Source: Cucumis sativus
Taxonomy: Eukaryota > Streptophyta > Magnoliopsida > Cucurbitales > Cucurbitaceae
DNA: 64,000 nt
Assembly (NCBI RefSeq): GCF_000004075.3
Contig: NC_026655.2
Coordinates: 26,459,489-26,523,488 of the forward strand
Reading direction: 5' to 3'
The notes under the pieces: model-generated
Database searches by the model: none
Seen by the model: only the letters and a program-made list of their open reading frames with translations
Told to the model about the DNA's origin: nothing
Made by a program: the position numbers and the translations under genes
Shown here: positions 12,801 through 23,179 of the stretch, in pieces
How positions within the stretch are numbered: position 1 is the first letter of the stretch
How the letters are laid out: every line of letters starts with the position of its first letter

Positions 12801-13276
12801 AATTTTCCTTCTCTCTCATTTCCATGCAAGCTCTCACTAGCTCTTTAGCCACCGACTTCATTATTTCCAACTCCCTCTATTAATGAAGTTCTCTTATTTT
12901 CCAATTCTCACTTAGCCAGCTCCAAAGGCTCGGGCAAAAGGGTAACCAAACACCAACCAGCAATCAAAGAAAAATCGTATATACACAACAAAAATCAAAG
13001 AAAAACCACACCCATCTGCATGCAATGATAGAATCAGAGAAGAGATAAAAATATATATATATACAAGCAATCAGAAACTAAAAACGAAGAAAAGGGTATT
13101 GAAGAAACAAACCGAGGATCAGTTTCAAGGGCAATATGAAGTGCTTGGTTGATAGCAGAATAAAGATTCATAGATTTTCCAGCATGGGTCGTAAGATTTC
13201 CATCTGGGGAAGCAGAAAATTGCCTCCTACAAAGGGAATTCAACACTGTTTGCGATCTCCTAAGCACAGATGCCAT
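6821..13276 (-). CDS. BCDHB: Branched-chain 2-oxoacid dehydrogenase E1 subunit beta, mitochondrial
   Basis: Beta subunit of the thiamine-diphosphate E1 component (alpha2beta2) of the mitochondrial BCKDH complex, which decarboxylates the 2-oxoacids of Leu, Ile and Val. Exons (minus): 13276-13113, 12507-12396, 12262-12227, 12120-12061, 11983-11926, 11829-11732, 10998-10909, 10817-10749, 10650-10564, 9198-9103, 8999-8922, 7032-6946, 6856-6821; product 356 aa. The N-terminus [20 protein letters not shown] is Arg/Ser-rich with no acids, a typical mitochondrial presequence. Hallmarks follow: [25 protein letters not shown] (E61 is the expected ThDP-activating Glu), [27 protein letters not shown] (H161 is the expected active-site His), [31 protein letters not shown] and [11 protein letters not shown]. 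Length matches the plant family (about 350-360 aa). All introns are GT-AG. The genes for E1-alpha and E2 are not nearby. Confidence 0.95.
7960..8315 (+). mobile_element. LINE-type retrotransposon 3' relic in BCDHB intron 11
   Basis: On the plus strand, antisense to the host gene, 8058-8210 reads [20 protein letters not shown], then VRYHVSL, a stop, [22 protein letters not shown] and a final stop. This pattern (E-R-N-.-.-V-F-R, E-V-W, V-R-.-H-V-S-L, N-Y-S, W-N-P-F) is the C-terminal end of plant non-LTR reverse-transcriptase polyproteins as I know them. It has an internal stop and loses frame upstream, so it is dead. Downstream comes a T-rich 3' tail with a tcagtgaaa motif and a short A run near 8310. 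The 5' limit is uncertain. Confidence 0.6.
10247..10369. repeat. 69-bp-period direct repeat in BCDHB intron 9
   Basis: The block gttttccctttccc ... gaaaagtaaaa-agtgaaa ... ttcagcctg occurs at 10247-10300 and again at 10316-10369 with a handful of substitutions, separated by a short atagatctaccaaga-type linker. It lies between exon 9 (ends 10564) and exon 10 (starts 9198). Confidence 0.8.
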
Positions 13277-13399
13277 TTTGGAAGAAATGATCGCTTTGGC
13301 CTACTTTCACAAGGTTTATGCGTAACAATGAACGAGAAGAGCTTCAAACAGATTGTACCAAAGCGAATTCGGAACAAGTAAGGCAAGTCTTGAGATTAT

Positions 13400-14800
13400 C
13401 CAATAGAACTGTTGATATGATAAACTGCTTTCTTTTTCTAGCTTTCAGTTGCGTCTTTGAAATTTCATAATTAAAGTAACAAGATGGATAAAGCTGAATA
13501 TGGCATTTAATATTAAATAATCAAATATATTAGAGATATAAATGGATCGGGTTGGGTTGAGTCAAATTAGAAATTTATTTATGTACCAATTTGATAAATT
13601 AACATAGCTCATCAATGGAAATGGTTGGAATGGTCCTTAAGCCACATAACAAAAAGAAAAATGAAAATTGAAATTTTCGAATATGAATAAGTAAAACATG
13701 TGTAATTAGACAAAATCTAGATAGATCGAGTAGATGATACACCTACAATTGACCTCGAGAAAACAATGTATAGATCCACAAGAATGGAGCTATTGAATGA
13801 CATTTAGAAAATATGAATTTCATTAGCTTAATGATGTTTACCAACTTAATGTGAAAGTCTTGAGGATTCTAGAAATACCCTTAAACATAGCAGTGGCCTT
13901 GGCGCAAGCTCCACAAGTCCTAATGTGTAAAAGTGACTCTCCAAAGCAAGGACAATACCATTTGAGTCATGATCCAAGAGAGTCACATCATGCCATGGGG
14001 AGGGGCTGACCATTGGGCAATGTCTTCAACACTTGGGGGAGAATGAACTACCTGAATAGAGTCTGATGTAACAATTTGATCAAAAGATGCAGCATGTTCA
14101 TCTCCCAACTAATAAGATGGAGGATCAACATTTGAATTTTTGTGACCATTAAACGTTAGAAGGTAGCATCTCTGTCATATAGCAGAAGTGTGTGTTAGAA
14201 CTAAAGAAAATTATTTAATTACAAAAAGAAACAGAACTAATATTTCATTATCAATTGATGAATATTTATGCCTCTAACTATTTGTTTAATTTGTGTGCTG
14301 ACGTTTGGGTCTCTTTTATGTTGGTTGTCATTGTGAGCATTTTGAAGACTTAACCTTTGGGTCCACTTTTCTTAGTCTAGTCTTGTTTTCAAGTTATGAG
14401 ATCCTCACACTAGTGTGGTGTTGAGTTTACCATACTGTGATGTCTAAGTTAATACTGAGAGTATGAGTGTGTTACCTAAGCACACAAGAAGTAAGGTTGA
14501 TGCTCTCTTTTTAGATTACTTACTCTTTCCTTTTGCAATTGTAGAGAGCGACCTCTTGTTATATTATGCCCAAAAGATAATGGATCTTGAAGTTACATAA
14601 TGCTAACTTTGAGTTTTATTTGTTGGTTATAAACTCAAGACTCTTGACTTTTTTTTATAGAACACGTGTTTCCCATGCAATCTACCGTTTTTTTAACTTG
14701 GGTCAGTCATGCATGAGTTTTGAGTCTTGTCTAAAGCAACTTCTAGATGGATATTTCAAAACATATATATACAATTTCTCCTGATGGGTCATTTTCAAGT
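13400..14800. other. Intergenic, upstream of BCDHB; no gene seen
   Basis: This region includes the BCDHB promoter, immediately right of 13276. I see no TATA box there strong enough to call. ORFs are short and have no recognisable family. The rest is AT-rich with no clear repeat. Confidence 0.4.
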
Positions 14801-14812
14801 ATAATAAAATGA

Positions 14813-14990
14813 ACAAAAATATTTACAAATAAAAAAAAAAAAAACTACTGATATATGCTAATAGACATTGACAGACTACTAACGTGTATCATTGCTAGAT
14901 GTTGATAGATACTAATAGATATCATTTGTGTTTATCGTCGTCTATCACTAATAAACTATAAAATTGTGCTATATTTGTAAGTATTTTCAA
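14813..14990. mobile_element. MITE-like element, copy 1
   Basis: The left end reads caaaaatatttacaaata and the right end tgtgctatatttgtaagt, inverted-repeat partners of one another apart from an A-run interruption. The interior is rich in short self-complementary pieces (tgatagatactaatagat, gtctatcactaa). The same architecture recurs at 28100-28253 and, deleted, at 30461-30539. This short hairpin-like repeat type is common in cucurbit intergenic DNA (from memory). No transposase is present, so it would be non-autonomous. Confidence 0.5.
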
Positions 14991-15094
14991 AAGTTTTTGT
15001 TATTTAAAATAAATTCACTTAAAGTTTACCCTTCCTCCTACAGAACTGTAAACCAAATATGTTTGAGCGACACCTGTAACTAACATACAAAATA

Positions 15095-15345
15095 AATGTT
15101 AAATTATAAGTTTAATTCTGAAATTTAGGTGTCTATTGAGTTTCTAAATTTTAAATTTATAATTTCGTGTCCAATCCAAATCTCAAAACTTTCAAATGTT
15201 TCTGATTTATTCGACATTTTTTTCATGAATCTACGGTTGAAAGTTTATTGCCATAGTAGATATTAAATTTTAAACTTTGTATCTAATGTATCACATGATT
15301 TTTGGAAAGTTCAAATAGAACTCAAACCTATTAAGTTAGAAATCC
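15095..15345. repeat. Degraded interspersed repeat
   Basis: The text pattern (aaatttaggtgtctattgag, tttctaaattttaaatt, then gaaagttcaaatagaactc) is the decayed form of a repeat built from ttagt-cctaaactttc/aaa-type sentences, frequent in plant intergenic DNA. Similar wording recurs at about 59700-59890 and 62490-62630. No ORF and no clear ends are present, so the element class is undetermined. Confidence 0.35.
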
Positions 15346-16078
15346 ACAAAACATTTATAAAGTTTAGCAATTTTTTTTTGTACTGAACGTCACAAACAAT
15401 TAAGACACAAACTTAACTTAAAAGTTGGGTTGATCAACTTGGAGAAAGTCTTCATAAAGTCGGTAGCATCATGAAATCAATGAACTTAATTTCATTCTTG
15501 TTGAATAAATATCAACATTAATTGCTAATACTACACCATTAAAAACAATCTCATACAAAGGGAGTAATTCCACATTAATTCATCATTCAATATAGATATT
15601 TTATCGATATATACATAAAATTTAAATCTCAATATTGATATCTTAATCCTTGTAAAATATGTTAGAACCTCCAAACAAGAGAGAAAGTGAACCTCTTATA
15701 ATCATCAACTTCAAACAATTTTCTTTGTTAACAAGAAACGACATGATTCAACAATCATATACTTTAAAGATGGTTAAATCTCCTTAAGCACAAGGCAAGG
15801 ATACTTCGAACTATACACATTACTAGTAGGCAAAGCGTAATCAATGATGAGTTAATGGGGTGGTTTACTTAACAATAATGACGCTCATCCCAACTTAGAT
15901 GAGAAAAATAGAATAAATATTAAAACATAACTTTAACTTTAAAATCAAAACTTATTTTATTATTGAATTTAAACGGAGTGTAATTACAAATCTAACTCAC
16001 AAATTTAATCTAAAAGTGAGTTTGGTGTTACAATTCATTACATTCCAAACTATCAAATAGACACCAACAATAAATAAT
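15346..16078. other. AT-rich spacer
   Basis: I see no gene, RNA or well-defined repeat in this stretch. Confidence 0.35.
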
Positions 16079-16447
16079 TTATACGTATATATTTTTGTTT
16101 CCTATAAATGATTTATTTGTATATTCAAATTTCAAGTTCTTTCGAAAGACTATCAACTGAACCAATAATCTAGTCAACTCAGTAATCGGACTCTCCAAAT
16201 TAGGGTTCAAAAACAAATTGACTGGCTTAATCGCAACGATCTTCTTCTTATTAAGGAAAAACGAAGCACCATTACGATAAACTTTCACCATCCTAAACTC
16301 TAGTTGATCGGAGATATCAAAAATTGGAGGCGATTCCATAATTGGATGGTTTCGTTTTACATTTATTTGCGAGTCTCGAATATGTGCTAATTCGTTGGAT
16401 TTGAAGTACTTTCGAGATTGTTTCTTGCCGTTTGGTTCACCCTTCAT
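16079..16447 (-). CDS. Unrecognised 122-codon ORF with TATA box
   Basis: I do not recognise this product. It starts MKGEPNGKKQSRKYFKSNEL, is Lys/Arg-rich, has no transmembrane segment or signal peptide, and holds a middle section reading QLEFRMVKVYRNGASFFLNK. A perfect TATATAAATA lies on the minus strand at 16521-16512, about 65 nt before the ATG, with a pyrimidine-rich stretch between, which is unusually good promoter spacing for a random ORF. The ORF is less AT-rich than its surroundings. Against it: no homology recognised, no introns, and the last 20 residues run into very AT-rich DNA. It could be a small lineage-specific gene, a first exon or a gene relic. Confidence 0.3.
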   Translation of the reverse strand: MKGEPNGKKQSRKYFKSNELAHIRDSQINVKRNHPIMESPPIFDISDQLEFRMVKVYRNGASFFLNKKKIVAIKPVNLFLNPNLESPITELTRLLVQLIVFRKNLKFEYTNKSFIGNKNIYV

Positions 16448-16511
16448 GGATGTGTTATGAAATTGGAGAAGACAGTGGAGGGAAATCGAAGGGAATGGGA
16501 ATGAATTTGAA

Positions 16512-16521
16512 TATTTATATA
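16512..16521 (-). promoter_or_regulatory. TATA box upstream of the 122-codon ORF
   Basis: TATATAAATA on the minus strand, roughly 65 nt upstream of the ATG at 16447, followed by a C/T-rich stretch suitable for a transcription start. It is a match by eye only; such motifs also arise by chance in DNA this AT-rich. Confidence 0.3.
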
Positions 16522-16529
16522 TGGCTAAT

Positions 16530-17410
16530 TTTTAAATCCTTTTTACATAAGGATTTCATTTTCCCTTTCTACGTAATGATTTCATTTTTCCTATTTACAC
16601 CAGGATTTAATTTCCTTTAATCATTCATAAAATCTTAATTATCTTTTTATTTTTTTATATTAATCTAGTTTTATGTTTAATTACTTTCAATAAATTAATT
16701 TTTTTTATTAGTTTATGGTTGATTTTTTAATAAAAATCATTTATGCTAAAACTTTTGAAAATGTATTCCTGATTTCTTTTTGCATAAAATTATTATTATT
16801 ATTGTTTACGAAAATCTTTTTATTTAATATTAATCTACTTCTCCAAATCTGTTTTGCCATCATATATTATTTTTTTACAAAAACTTGTTTTAGTTAACAA
16901 AATTTTGATTTCCTAACAAAATTAATTGTACAATCGTAAAATTTTGGTTGAAATATTAGTTAGTTTTCCTAAGTATGAAATTTGTTTGGAGTCGATTTTT
17001 TCAAAAAAGGGTAAAATAATGAGCAATTCTTTTGAAATTGGTTAGATGTGTTCTTAATTTTAAGTATAGATTTTTTTGTTAGATTTTACTATTTATGAAA
17101 ATTAAGATTTTTAATAAGATTATTTTTTGTAGATACTTTTTTATTTGTTAATTCTTTGATATCTAACAACAATCTACCCTTCTTTTTATTCATTCATAAT
17201 AATAATTTTTGAATCTTTGATATAGTAACTAAAGGAAGAATTATTTCATCTCGAGAAATCTTGAAGCATGATATGCATGAGATCGTGTATTGACCGAAGC
17301 AGTTTTGACATTTTTAATTTTCAAAATTATTATGTTATATTTTAAAAAAAAAAACTTAAACTCTTTGAGTATCACTTGAGTTGTTAAAAATAGCTAACTC
17401 AATATTTAAC
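16530..17410. other. Very AT-rich spacer
   Basis: Long T and A runs with no credible coding frame. Short open frames here are rich in Phe, Leu, Ile and Tyr because of base composition. Confidence 0.4.
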
Positions 17411-17588
17411 AACTAACCCCAACAAGCAACCTAGCATTTTCTTGTATTTCCCTTCGTCTTCAATCTAGCAGATTCATCTTGTTTTTAGTTAAAATATGGA
17501 ACTAACCCCAACAAGCAACCTAGCATTTTCTTGTATTTCCCTTCGTCTTCAATCTAGCAGATTCATCTTGTTTTTAGTTAAAATATGG
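17411..17588. repeat. Exact 89-bp tandem duplication
   Basis: The unit starting aactaaccccaacaagcaac and ending gttaaaatatgg occupies 17411-17499 and is repeated without a visible mismatch at 17500-17588. The identity of the copies implies a recent event (or an assembly artefact). It is not in a gene. Confidence 0.9.
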
Positions 17589-18199
17589 TGGTAGTTGAAA
17601 TTACACTCTCGAATTTTCGATAGTAATACAATTTATCCGATGGGTCAATTTTAAATTTGAAAGTTTAAGATCATAAAATAGTGATTTTTACAATTTGTCT
17701 AAAATGATATCTCATTTATGTTGTAAGATTCCCAGAAACTATACAACTACCGAGCAAGGATACAATTGGATACAATGGTCAAAACGCCTCTTTTTCAATG
17801 TCATAACCATGTGAAATTACGATATTGACCTTCCTTCATTGATTTAGAGTTGTCCTTGATAACTTTGAGCGTCTTCTTCTCGTAACACTTTCCCATAAAT
17901 AAGCAAGAACGACACTAATTGAGGGAGATCAATGAACATAGTGCTGCATGAGTGAGAAAAGAAGAGAGTAAAACTTCCTTTTCGAATGCAGTGTGCGCTT
18001 TAAACATGGTCCGACGTACTCAAAGTACCGATTTTGTACAAAATATCACATGTTACCCAAACATAAATTTGTGAATTAAGACATCATTTATACTTCACTG
18101 TTACATAAGCCAAAGGATCAGAAAAATATTTAGAAATCCAGACGGAAAAAAAAGGATTAATTAAAGGGTTTATATTGCACTATTTCCCAACTTGCTTCC

Positions 18200-18856
18200 T
18201 TCTAGCTCTTTACTGATACAGAAGCAGCAACAGCAGACCAAACACAACTTTATCAGATCTAGAGATTTACAAGAAAGGAAATTGCCAAACATGTAGAGTA
18301 AAAAAGAAAAAAGAAACAGAACAAAAACCAAGAGAAAATAGAGGGGATGAGGAAGATAAAAGAACTTGATCTTAATAGATATGAAGGAAAAAAAAAGCCA
18401 CTAAACACTAGAGAGGAGAAAAAAAGAAAAAGAAAAGCTACAATCCTAGAAACCAAAACCCTGTTAAAATTGCCACCCACTTAAAATAATAGAACTCAAA
18501 AAGAAGAGGAGATGTTGTCTAATGAACTGAGACTTGACTGCATCATCATCATCTCATCATCCTCATCATCATCATTTTAACTCAGCTCTCACCACCATTG
18601 ATTTTGTAAAAAATCTAAAAAGCATCAGTAGTATTGTGGATTCATTCTGGAGACTAGCAAAAGCAAGAAGAGACATATTCCATAATTGTAGCCAAAATAA
18701 GTATGGAGAGAAACTAGCCAGTAGCTTGTTCCTTTTTTTTTTTTATATATCCAAAGCAGCAAAACTTCTGACAAAACTCCTTGTACCAAGAAGCTTCCAT
18801 TAAACTGCAGGCAGAGGAGGAGAAGAAGAAAGACAGCTAAACCACCACCCGCACAC
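18200..18856 (-). other. ECT2 3' UTR and flank, with CAT-repeat tract
   Basis: Downstream of the ECT2 stop codon. It contains an imperfect trinucleotide tract (catcatcatcatct..., 18541-18577) and a T run at 18733-18743. No ORF with a recognisable product. Confidence 0.45.
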
Positions 18857-21800
18857 TTAATATCCGTTTGCTACACCACTTCTTTTCTCTGATGGTGTTG
18901 TTGTAACTGGTTTTGCGCTGCCCTTTGGGGCATCTACAGTTTTCAAAACTGATCCATTCTCTGAGATCTTTGTCTCCTCTTTTACCAAATCATTTGTAGC
19001 TTCAACTGGCTTTGGTGTTTTCACATCCACTACTTCAGAAACTTCCTTCTTCTCATCAGTAGGCTTCCCTTCCCAAACCTGCATTGCTAGAAGTGTTAAA
19101 ACAAACAGAAACAATCCAAACCCCCAACTTGAAGATAAGAGTTTCGGGTTTTCACTACCCAGTCAGGATAAGCACCTGTTTCTTGAACTGCTGTTGCTTG
19201 GCTTTCTTCTCTTGGATTGTCTTTTGTCGAGCCTCGTAGAAACCAAAATCATCCAATATGCATGTTTTGCTCACATGCTCCTTAAAGATTTTAACCATCT
19301 TAAGGCCAGGCTCCAGCTTGACCTACAAACAAAACAAATGTTTTTCAGGACCAGTCACAGCTACTAATTACTGAATCAAATGATAAGTTTGCAAAAAAGA
19401 ACTACCTCCTGTGTGTCTCTGCTATTGGTAACGGGCTTGTTCTCATTGTTCTCAAGAATGATGTGTTTCAAAAGACTGTTGGGAACATCCTTCACTACAT
19501 GCCACTTAACCGGGAAACAGCCGTTCCATTTGTCTTGTTGCCAGTATTCCAAGTTCTTCTGAAAGTCGACTGGTCCAATCATCTCAGCAAGGCCAACAAA
19601 TTGCCCACTGGTATTGACCTATCCAAGGATGAACACAGTATCAAATGCAAGAATGAGAGAAACCATAGATGTAAGTCAAACAATTGATCATCTCAAGTAG
19701 ATACGCACCGAAAAGAAAAGAAAAATGGGACAACCACCAGCCTTCTCTTGAGCTTCCTGGTATGCAGCATCAAGTTTCTTGTTGCCATTAGGTGTACTAG
19801 CCCAAACATTATACTTGATGCTTTTATGCACATCATCTTCGCTGTATGATTTAATAACAAAGAATTTGGCCTCAGCATATTCTTCAGGAAAATCTGATTT
19901 GTTGTATTGATCACGGTCTGGAGTAGACACCTTATCTTTCTCTTCCTCGTCTGTTGCGTTCATTGGTGGTAAAAGTTGCCCCTTGACAGCTAGAACACTA
20001 GGCACAAATCCCTTCTGGTTCTTGCTACCCTTAGCTCTCGGTCCCCTATTCAGTTCATTCAAACCATCCATATTCTCATTTCCATATCCATAATACCCAC
20101 CATTTCGACCCCTAGGCTTGAATTTGTTGTCCACAGCAAGCCACACACGCCCATTAGATCGTGAATCATAACCATGTGAGGCAAAGCCTACACCAGATCT
20201 GACTGTGTTTCCAAATTGACCATACAACTTATTGGGGTACATCCGATTTATATAACCCTGGGTGGTATTCATTCCTGACATGGGTCTAGGATGAGGAAAA
20301 CCCTGCAGCAAAAAAAAGAGAAAGAAACAGATTAAATTATGATTAATTCAATACTGAAAAGGAAATTTAGAAGTAGATAAAGAATGCTTACTACATAGTG
20401 AGATCCGGGACGGAAACTTGGACTTCTTGAAGAAGGTATGTTGTTTGCATTTGAGATAGAGGAGGTAATAGTAGAGCTACTGACAAGCCTAGACTGTCCA
20501 TCTGAGTACAGTGGACCATCTGACCAAGGGAAAGAATTCCTCAACCCATCATAGCCATATCTGGGATCCTGATAACCCGAAGCAGGAATATGCCCTGGCA
20601 AAGCACCCCTTGCATACGCATTTGAACCAAATGTTGAATTTTGATAAGAAGATTTCAAAGGAGCTGAACCATTGTTTCCCTTTGTTCCCCCACCATTTGT
20701 CAAGCCAGTACCATTTGTATTCGTTGTTTCCACAGGAATTGGCTTTTGCTCAGTGGCTGCAGAGGTAGAAATGTCTCCCTGTGTTGGAGGAACTGTTGTA
20801 GGACTAGGAGTATACGGCCCACTGGTCGGAGTAAGAGGCTGAAAATATGGAGGATATTGGTAGTGCTGAGGTCCATACAACTGGCCATCGTTCCCCATAG
20901 AGGGAACCGGAGAAGCAGCAGGTGAATAAGGACCATAGGGTCCGTATCCATAACCGTGGTGATACATAAGAGATCCATTATCTCCATAGACTCCCTGAAA
21001 ATTTTGTAAGAAAAACCAGATCGTAAAAAGCTGGAACATAGCAGAAGTATTAATTTTTAAAGAACTCTGGAGGAAATTCAATATCAATATAAAAGCAAAA
21101 ACTTACAGAAGTCATTTCAACCCCATCTGAATTTGTGTATCTTGAATAATCATCCCAGTCATTAGCAGTCCCATCAAACCCTATAAAACAACTCTCGGAA
21201 GTTAGAAATCGCATAATCACAATTCCAGGAACGTAAATCATACTCGAGCTTGAATACAATAAGAAAGATATCATTCTTATGAGACCTCCCAAGTGTATTC
21301 AAATTCTAGAATCCAGAAATCAACATACCTCCATAGTAATAAGATGGATATCCATTGGGAAGATAGCACATGCTTGGATCCATGAATTCCTGTAAAAATG
21401 GAGTCACAGACCGTTCATTTGGAATTTGACTAATAGCAGCATTCCCAGAATCAATGGACCCATACTGATTAGCAGATTGCTAGACAAAGAAAATTTTCCA
21501 GAGTCAGCTTATTTAACAGGAGTTGTGATTGTCTAACTAGTCGAAATTTCACCAACTCTCCACCAAAGTTGGTAGAGTTGACAAGAAAGACAGAACTTGA
21601 AACAATATCTCCATTCGTTTTATTATTATAATATAAATATTCACTCTAAGAGATACTTGTGTCAAGGTGCATCTGTGAACTTCAAATTCCTTGCAAGATA
21701 TCTACATAAATACAGAACTCCATCCCCAAATCTGAGAAGCAGTACCTTTTTCGTCGGCTCCGGAATCTCAACAGGCTTGGCCTGAGCATCCAATGACAAC

Positions 21801-22379
21801 TTCTGAAGCAAATCTGCAGCTTCTGTAAGAATCAGAAGTAAAGGAAATACAAACCCGGTATCCACAAAATCACAACAGTACAAAAACTCCAGAGCACGTT
21901 AAACACCCAAAAAGACGTAAAAAAACATTATTTTTCAGTTCAAATCCAATTCTAAACCCAATACTATCACACAACACAGAGAAATCTTTCAAATAGATGC
22001 AAAAAGAAACCAGATCCCATCACACAAAAACCTAAAACCTTAAAAACACAAACATAAACAAAGATTAAATCAATTGTCATACGAACTCATGTCATACTTT
22101 CAAGCTTTCAACTCCTCTACAACAGATCAAACAGAACTGAAATAATAAAATCCTCAATAACCTAAACAAAATCCAAACCCATCCAACCACATCCACAATC
22201 AACAAAAGAAGAGGAACCCAATACAGATCTATAAATCAAAACCAAAAAGAACAAAAACCCAAGATCCAATTCAAATCAAAAAAGGGTAGACACAAAACGA
22301 AAGGAAACAGACAATAACCCATATGAAATAAAATAGTAAGGATACGATCAGTAGAAGGAGGTGAAGCAACAGTAGCCAT
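18857..22379 (-). CDS. ECT2: YTH-domain m6A reader, ECT2-like (704 aa)
   Basis: Binds N6-methyladenosine in mRNA 3' UTRs; in Arabidopsis ECT2 and its paralogues act mainly in the cytosol to control mRNA fate and organ growth. Exons (minus): 22379-22346, 21822-21746, 21479-21329, 21180-21107, 20994-20392, 20302-19709, 19618-19406, 19322-19176, 19078-18857. The N-terminus [20 protein letters not shown] is the family's conserved opening. A long disordered Tyr/Gly/Pro/Ser/Asn-rich region follows (about 38-400). The YTH domain is encoded by exons 6-8: an [20 protein letters not shown] start, then [35 protein letters not shown] and a [20 protein letters not shown] stretch. The Trp of WAST and the two Trp of the YWQQDKW stretch are the expected aromatic-cage residues. 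The tail is Lys/Glu-rich and ends GVANGY. The closest remembered relative is Arabidopsis ECT2 (667 aa); ECT3 or ECT4 cannot be excluded without a tree. Confidence 0.95.
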
Positions 22380-22454
22380 AGTGGTAGATCTCGAACAAGG
22401 GTATTAAAGCAAAACGAAAAGGGTTGACAGAGATTATATAAAAATGAACAAAAA

Positions 22455-22544
22455 AAACCCTAAAATCCCGAAACAAAGAACTGGGTATAGAAGAGGATTA
22501 AGGGTTTATAGTAGTAAGGAAAAGATGAGGGAAAAAAACCCTAA
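22455..22544 (-). promoter_or_regulatory. Telo-box-like motifs in ECT2 leader
   Basis: AAACCCTAA cores occur at 22455-22463 and 22536-22544 (plus-strand reading), 75-165 nt upstream of the ECT2 ATG. Telo boxes are typical of plant genes for translation and cell growth. This is a motif match only. Confidence 0.35.
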
Positions 22545-22758
22545 TAGAGAGAGAAAGAGAAGAGAGAGAGATGGTGGCGAAGGGGAAACAACGGGTCTCG
22601 CAGCCGCCAGAGGGTTTTTTCTTCTGGGTTTCTGAGGAAGAAGAAAAAAAGAGGGTTTTGTACATCCAAAACGGTGATTCAAATAGCTCACTCAGTTCTT
22701 TCGAACAAAAACCCTCACCCGCGGGTCATTTCCCCTAGGCTTCCCATTGGACAGAGTA

Positions 22759-22766
22759 CCACGTGG
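22759..22766 (-). promoter_or_regulatory. Palindromic G-box upstream of ECT2
   Basis: CCACGTGG, a perfect G-box (CACGTG core), about 380 nt upstream of the ECT2 start codon in its likely proximal promoter. G-boxes are bound by bZIP and bHLH factors in light and ABA responses; its function here is inferred. Confidence 0.4.
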
Positions 22767-23179
22767 CGAGCAATGAGTGGTGGAGTGACAAGAAGAGAAG
22801 ACTGAAAAGAAGTCAAGAGAGGATTTGATTGGTGGGTGATGTAAAGATAGGTGAGAATAAGGAAAAGAAGAACGTGGTGGAGTTGTTGCCACTTAGCGGA
22901 AGAAAACCTAATTGGGAAAGGACAGGGATGTCCCTATCTGGGATAGGATTTTCCACTAATCCTAATTATGGAACCCAAATTACATGTTCCAAACAATGAT
23001 AGGTTGTTCTTATCCTGGATAGGGTTATCTTTCTCCTGGATTTTCTAGCCTTAACAATTAAGGCTCCCCTTTCCTCATCTAAGTCATTGTCTTGACTTGT
23101 TGTACAAAGTATGATATTTCTAGGGAATTTAAGAGATAATTTTTTTACATTTAGTACAAATTTGTTCATCTCCATTCAA

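Noticed and set aside
18259..18803. Hydrophobic minus-strand frame and His/Ser-rich plus-strand frame
   Set aside because: Both come from low-complexity sequence in the ECT2 3' region (A-rich and CAT-repeat tracts).
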